Source of the DNA: Allocoprococcus sp004560705
GTDB lineage: Bacteria; Bacillota; Clostridia; Lachnospirales; Lachnospiraceae
DNA: 64,000 nt
Direction: 5' to 3'
Assembly (NCBI RefSeq): GCF_052065755.1
Contig: NZ_JBQHTK010000017.1
Location: 1-64,000, forward strand
In this document: positions 62,156 through 64,000 of the stretch, in pieces
Layout of the letters: each line of letters begins with the position of its first letter
Position numbering within the stretch: the first letter of the stretch is position 1
The notes under the pieces: model-generated
Databases searched by the model: none
The model's input: only the letters and a program-made list of their open reading frames with translations
What the model was told of the DNA's origin: nothing
Position numbers and translations under genes: made by a program

Positions 62156-63301
62156 CTACATAACCTTCCGGAACAATCCTTTCAGATCTTCTACAGAAGC
62201 ATCCTTCGGATTCCCAGGTGCGCATGCATCTGCATGAGCGGACTTGGCCAGGAAGTCAAGATCTTCTTCTTTGATGGCTTCCAGTTTAGCTGGGATTCCA
62301 ACATCTTCAGAGAGCTGACGTACTGCATCGATCGCAGCTTTTCTGTATTCTGCTTCGGACATTTCGTCTACACCTTTTACGCCCATAGCGCGAGCAATTT
62401 CACGATATTTCTCGCCGGTGCATTCCTGGTTGTATTCCATAACGATCGGGAGCATCATTGCGCAGGCAACACCATGCGGAGTGTCATAAACAGCGCCCAG
62501 AGTGTGAGCCATAGAATGAGCGATTCCAAGACCAACATTTGAGAATCCCATACCTGCGATGTACTGGCCGAGTGCCATTCCTTCGCGGCCTTCTTTGGTG
62601 TTGGCAACAGCGCCGCGGAGCGATTTGGAAATGATTTCGATTGCTTTGAGATGGAACATATCAGTCATTTCCCATGCGCCTTTGGTGGTATAACCTTCGA
62701 TTGCATGTGTCAGAGCGTCCATACCGGTTGATGCGGTCAGTCCCTTCGGCATAGAAGACATCATATCCGGGTCAACGATTGCGATGATTGGCATATCGTG
62801 TGGGTCTACGCAAACGAATTTACGCTTTCTCTCAACATCTGTGATAACGTAGTTGATGGTTACTTCTGCAGCGGTACCTGCTGTTGTAGGAACTGCGATG
62901 ATCGGTACACATGGTTTTGTGGTAGGAGCAACGCCTTCCAGACTTCTTACATCTTCAAATTCCGGGTTAGCGATGATGATGCCGATTGCTTTTGCAGTAT
63001 CCATAGAAGAACCGCCGCCGATTGCAACGATGTAGTCTGCCTCGGATGCCTTGAAAGCTGCAACACCATGCTGAACATTCTCGATGGTCGGGTTTGCCTT
63101 GATGTCAGAATAGATCTCATAAGCAAGTCCTTCTTTGTCAAGAATATCTGTTACTTTGGAAGTAACGTTGAATTTGATCAGGTCCGGATCTGAGCATACG
63201 AATGCTTTTTTGAATCCGTGTGCCTTTGCTTCTGTTGCGATTTCAGCGATAGCACCTGCACCATGATAAGAAGTTTCATTCAACATAATTCTGTTTGCCA
63301 T
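62156..63301 (-). CDS. fucO: Lactaldehyde reductase / iron-containing alcohol dehydrogenase
   Basis: Group III (iron-dependent) alcohol dehydrogenase, 381 aa. It begins MANRIMLNETSYHGAGAI, has the NAD-binding GGGSSMDTAKA (about 95-105) and VPTTAGTAAEVTINYVITD (about 136-154), and metal ligands in MDALTHAIEGY (Asp, His, about 193-203), AHSMAHTLGAVYDTPHG (two His, about 259-275). The residues agree closely with E. coli FucO from memory, suggesting lactaldehyde or propanediol as the substrate. No fucose genes are nearby. It runs away from the MATE gene and ends beside the palindromic gap. Confidence 0.94.
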   Translation of the reverse strand: MANRIMLNETSYHGAGAIAEIATEAKAHGFKKAFVCSDPDLIKFNVTSKVTDILDKEGLAYEIYSDIKANPTIENVQHGVAAFKASEADYIVAIGGGSSMDTAKAIGIIIANPEFEDVRSLEGVAPTTKPCVPIIAVPTTAGTAAEVTINYVITDVERKRKFVCVDPHDMPIIAIVDPDMMSSMPKGLTASTGMDALTHAIEGYTTKGAWEMTDMFHLKAIEIISKSLRGAVANTKEGREGMALGQYIAGMGFSNVGLGIAHSMAHTLGAVYDTPHGVACAMMLPIVMEYNQECTGEKYREIARAMGVKGVDEMSEAEYRKAAIDAVRQLSEDVGIPAKLEAIKEEDLDFLAKSAHADACAPGNPKDASVEDLKGLFRKVM

Positions 63302-63362
63302 TTTTAATTTCTCCTTTACTTTTTATTTCTGATATTATTTTAACAATATTTGGCTCCGAAAG

Positions 63363-63392
63363 AAAGTTACAGAATGAAGAATCTGTAACTTT
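63363..63392. repeat. 11-bp inverted repeat in the fucO/MATE gap
   Basis: AAAGTTACAGA (63363-63373) pairs with TCTGTAACTTT (63382-63392) with an 8-nt loop. It lies 62 bp upstream of fucO and 114 bp upstream of the MATE gene, and may be an operator for one or both. Confidence 0.45.
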
Positions 63393-63505
63393 TGACAAAT
63401 AATTATCTTGAAAAATTCTGAAATGAAGCCGAAAGGGCTTCCGGGGAAAATTGACATTTCCGAAGAATTGACTTATAGTGATTAGTGGTAAAGGGGGATG
63501 AGGAT

Positions 63506-64000
63506 TTGAATAAGAATAAATATGAGATTGATATGTGTAATGGCACCATTATGGATAAATTGGTTTCTTTTTCATTGCCGCTTATGCTTTCCGGGATTCT
63601 GCAGCTGATGTTTAATGCGGTAGATGGCATTGTGGTGGGGAGATTCGCGGGAAGTCAGGCACTGGCGGCGGTCGGCTCGACCACAGCGCTGATCAATATG
63701 TTCGTGAATCTGTTTATGGGGATTTCACTTGGGACAAATGTACTGGCTGCCAGGTTTTTTGCCGCGGGAAAAGACCGGCAGATGTCGGAAACGGTTCATA
63801 CTTCGATCGCATTTGCCGCAATCAGCGGAATCGTGATGGTCTTTGTGGGAATATTTTTTTCAAAATTTGCACTTGAGCTGATGGCGACACCGGCAGACGT
63901 TATCGAGCAGTCCACACTTTATATGCGTATCTATTTTCTGGGGATGCCTTTTTTTATGTTATATAATTACGGGGCAGCCATTTTGCGGGCGGTCGGCGAT
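63506..64000 (+). CDS. MATE-family efflux transporter (3' end cut off)
   Basis: The first 165 residues of a MATE-type drug/sodium antiporter, truncated by the window edge. The start is a TTG at 63506 with GGGGGATGAGG upstream; the next in-frame ATG (63536) would lose the conserved KYEIDMCNG opening. Membrane segments begin at about 20 (VSFSLPLMLSGILQLMFNAV), then VVGRFAGSQALAAVG (about 43-57), LGTNVLAARFFAAGKDRQ (about 73-90), and TM4-5. It is divergent from fucO. Confidence 0.93.
   Translation, partial: MNKNKYEIDMCNGTIMDKLVSFSLPLMLSGILQLMFNAVDGIVVGRFAGSQALAAVGSTTALINMFVNLFMGISLGTNVLAARFFAAGKDRQMSETVHTSIAFAAISGIVMVFVGIFFSKFALELMATPADVIEQSTLYMRIYFLGMPFFMLYNYGAAILRAVGD

Overview
The window looks like the chromosome of an anaerobic, low-to-mid GC Firmicute of the Lachnospiraceae type (Blautia, Dorea or Ruminococcus relatives). 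The grounds are the oxygen-sensitive class III ribonucleotide reductase pair NrdD/NrdG, a class III fructose-bisphosphatase, HPr kinase, a DUF1846 protein, AGGAGG-type ribosome binding sites, and the gene orders uvrC-hprK-glk and tig-clpP-clpX-lon-engB. The species call is inference; no search was run.

Region 1 (about 112-6578) is an AT-richer integrated mobile element at a tRNA-Trp gene. A 16-bp stretch of the tRNA T-arm and acceptor recurs at its far end, and paired GTGTTAAC motifs lie just inside both ends as candidate integrase arm sites. It carries a tyrosine integrase, a serine resolvase, two unknown proteins, a possible terminase-small-subunit-like protein, a probable replication initiator next to a repeat-rich gap that could be an origin, a Lys/Glu-rich membrane protein and a small XRE repressor with its own operator. 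No capsid, portal or conjugation genes were seen, so it is a small integrative plasmid or a satellite-like element.

Region 2 (6.6-24.5 kb) holds nrdD/nrdG, with a lipoprotein gene between them; an overlapping thiE-HAD-thiD-threonine aldolase run; a MarR regulator with a heterodimeric ABC exporter; then, on the minus strand, a SulP anion transporter, CTP synthase (with a possible leader attenuator) and a DUF1846 protein.

Region 3 (24.6-43.6 kb) has ftsH, uvrC-hprK-glk, a class A penicillin-binding protein, a YigZ protein, the hibernation factor hpf, a PsiE-like membrane protein, a PAP2 phosphatase with typA, an SSB-like protein with two OB folds, dapA/dapB and fbp, and a small lipoprotein.

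Region 4 (43.8-64 kb) has an orphan HisA-like isomerase; secA-prfB (prfB with its programmed +1 frameshift); an ACT protein; hom - putative homoserine kinase analogue - lysC (aspartate pathway); small regulatory, CYTH, DJ-1 and lipoprotein genes; then the proteostasis block tig-clpP-clpX-lon-engB. Lon has an unusual C-terminal tail with a Cys every sixth residue. A 700-bp gap of nested palindromes with a decayed XRE gene precedes fucO, and a MATE transporter runs off the right edge.

The core is housekeeping. The least familiar items are the tRNA-Trp element with its candidate origin, the Lon Cys tail, and the palindrome cluster at 61.5-62.1 kb.
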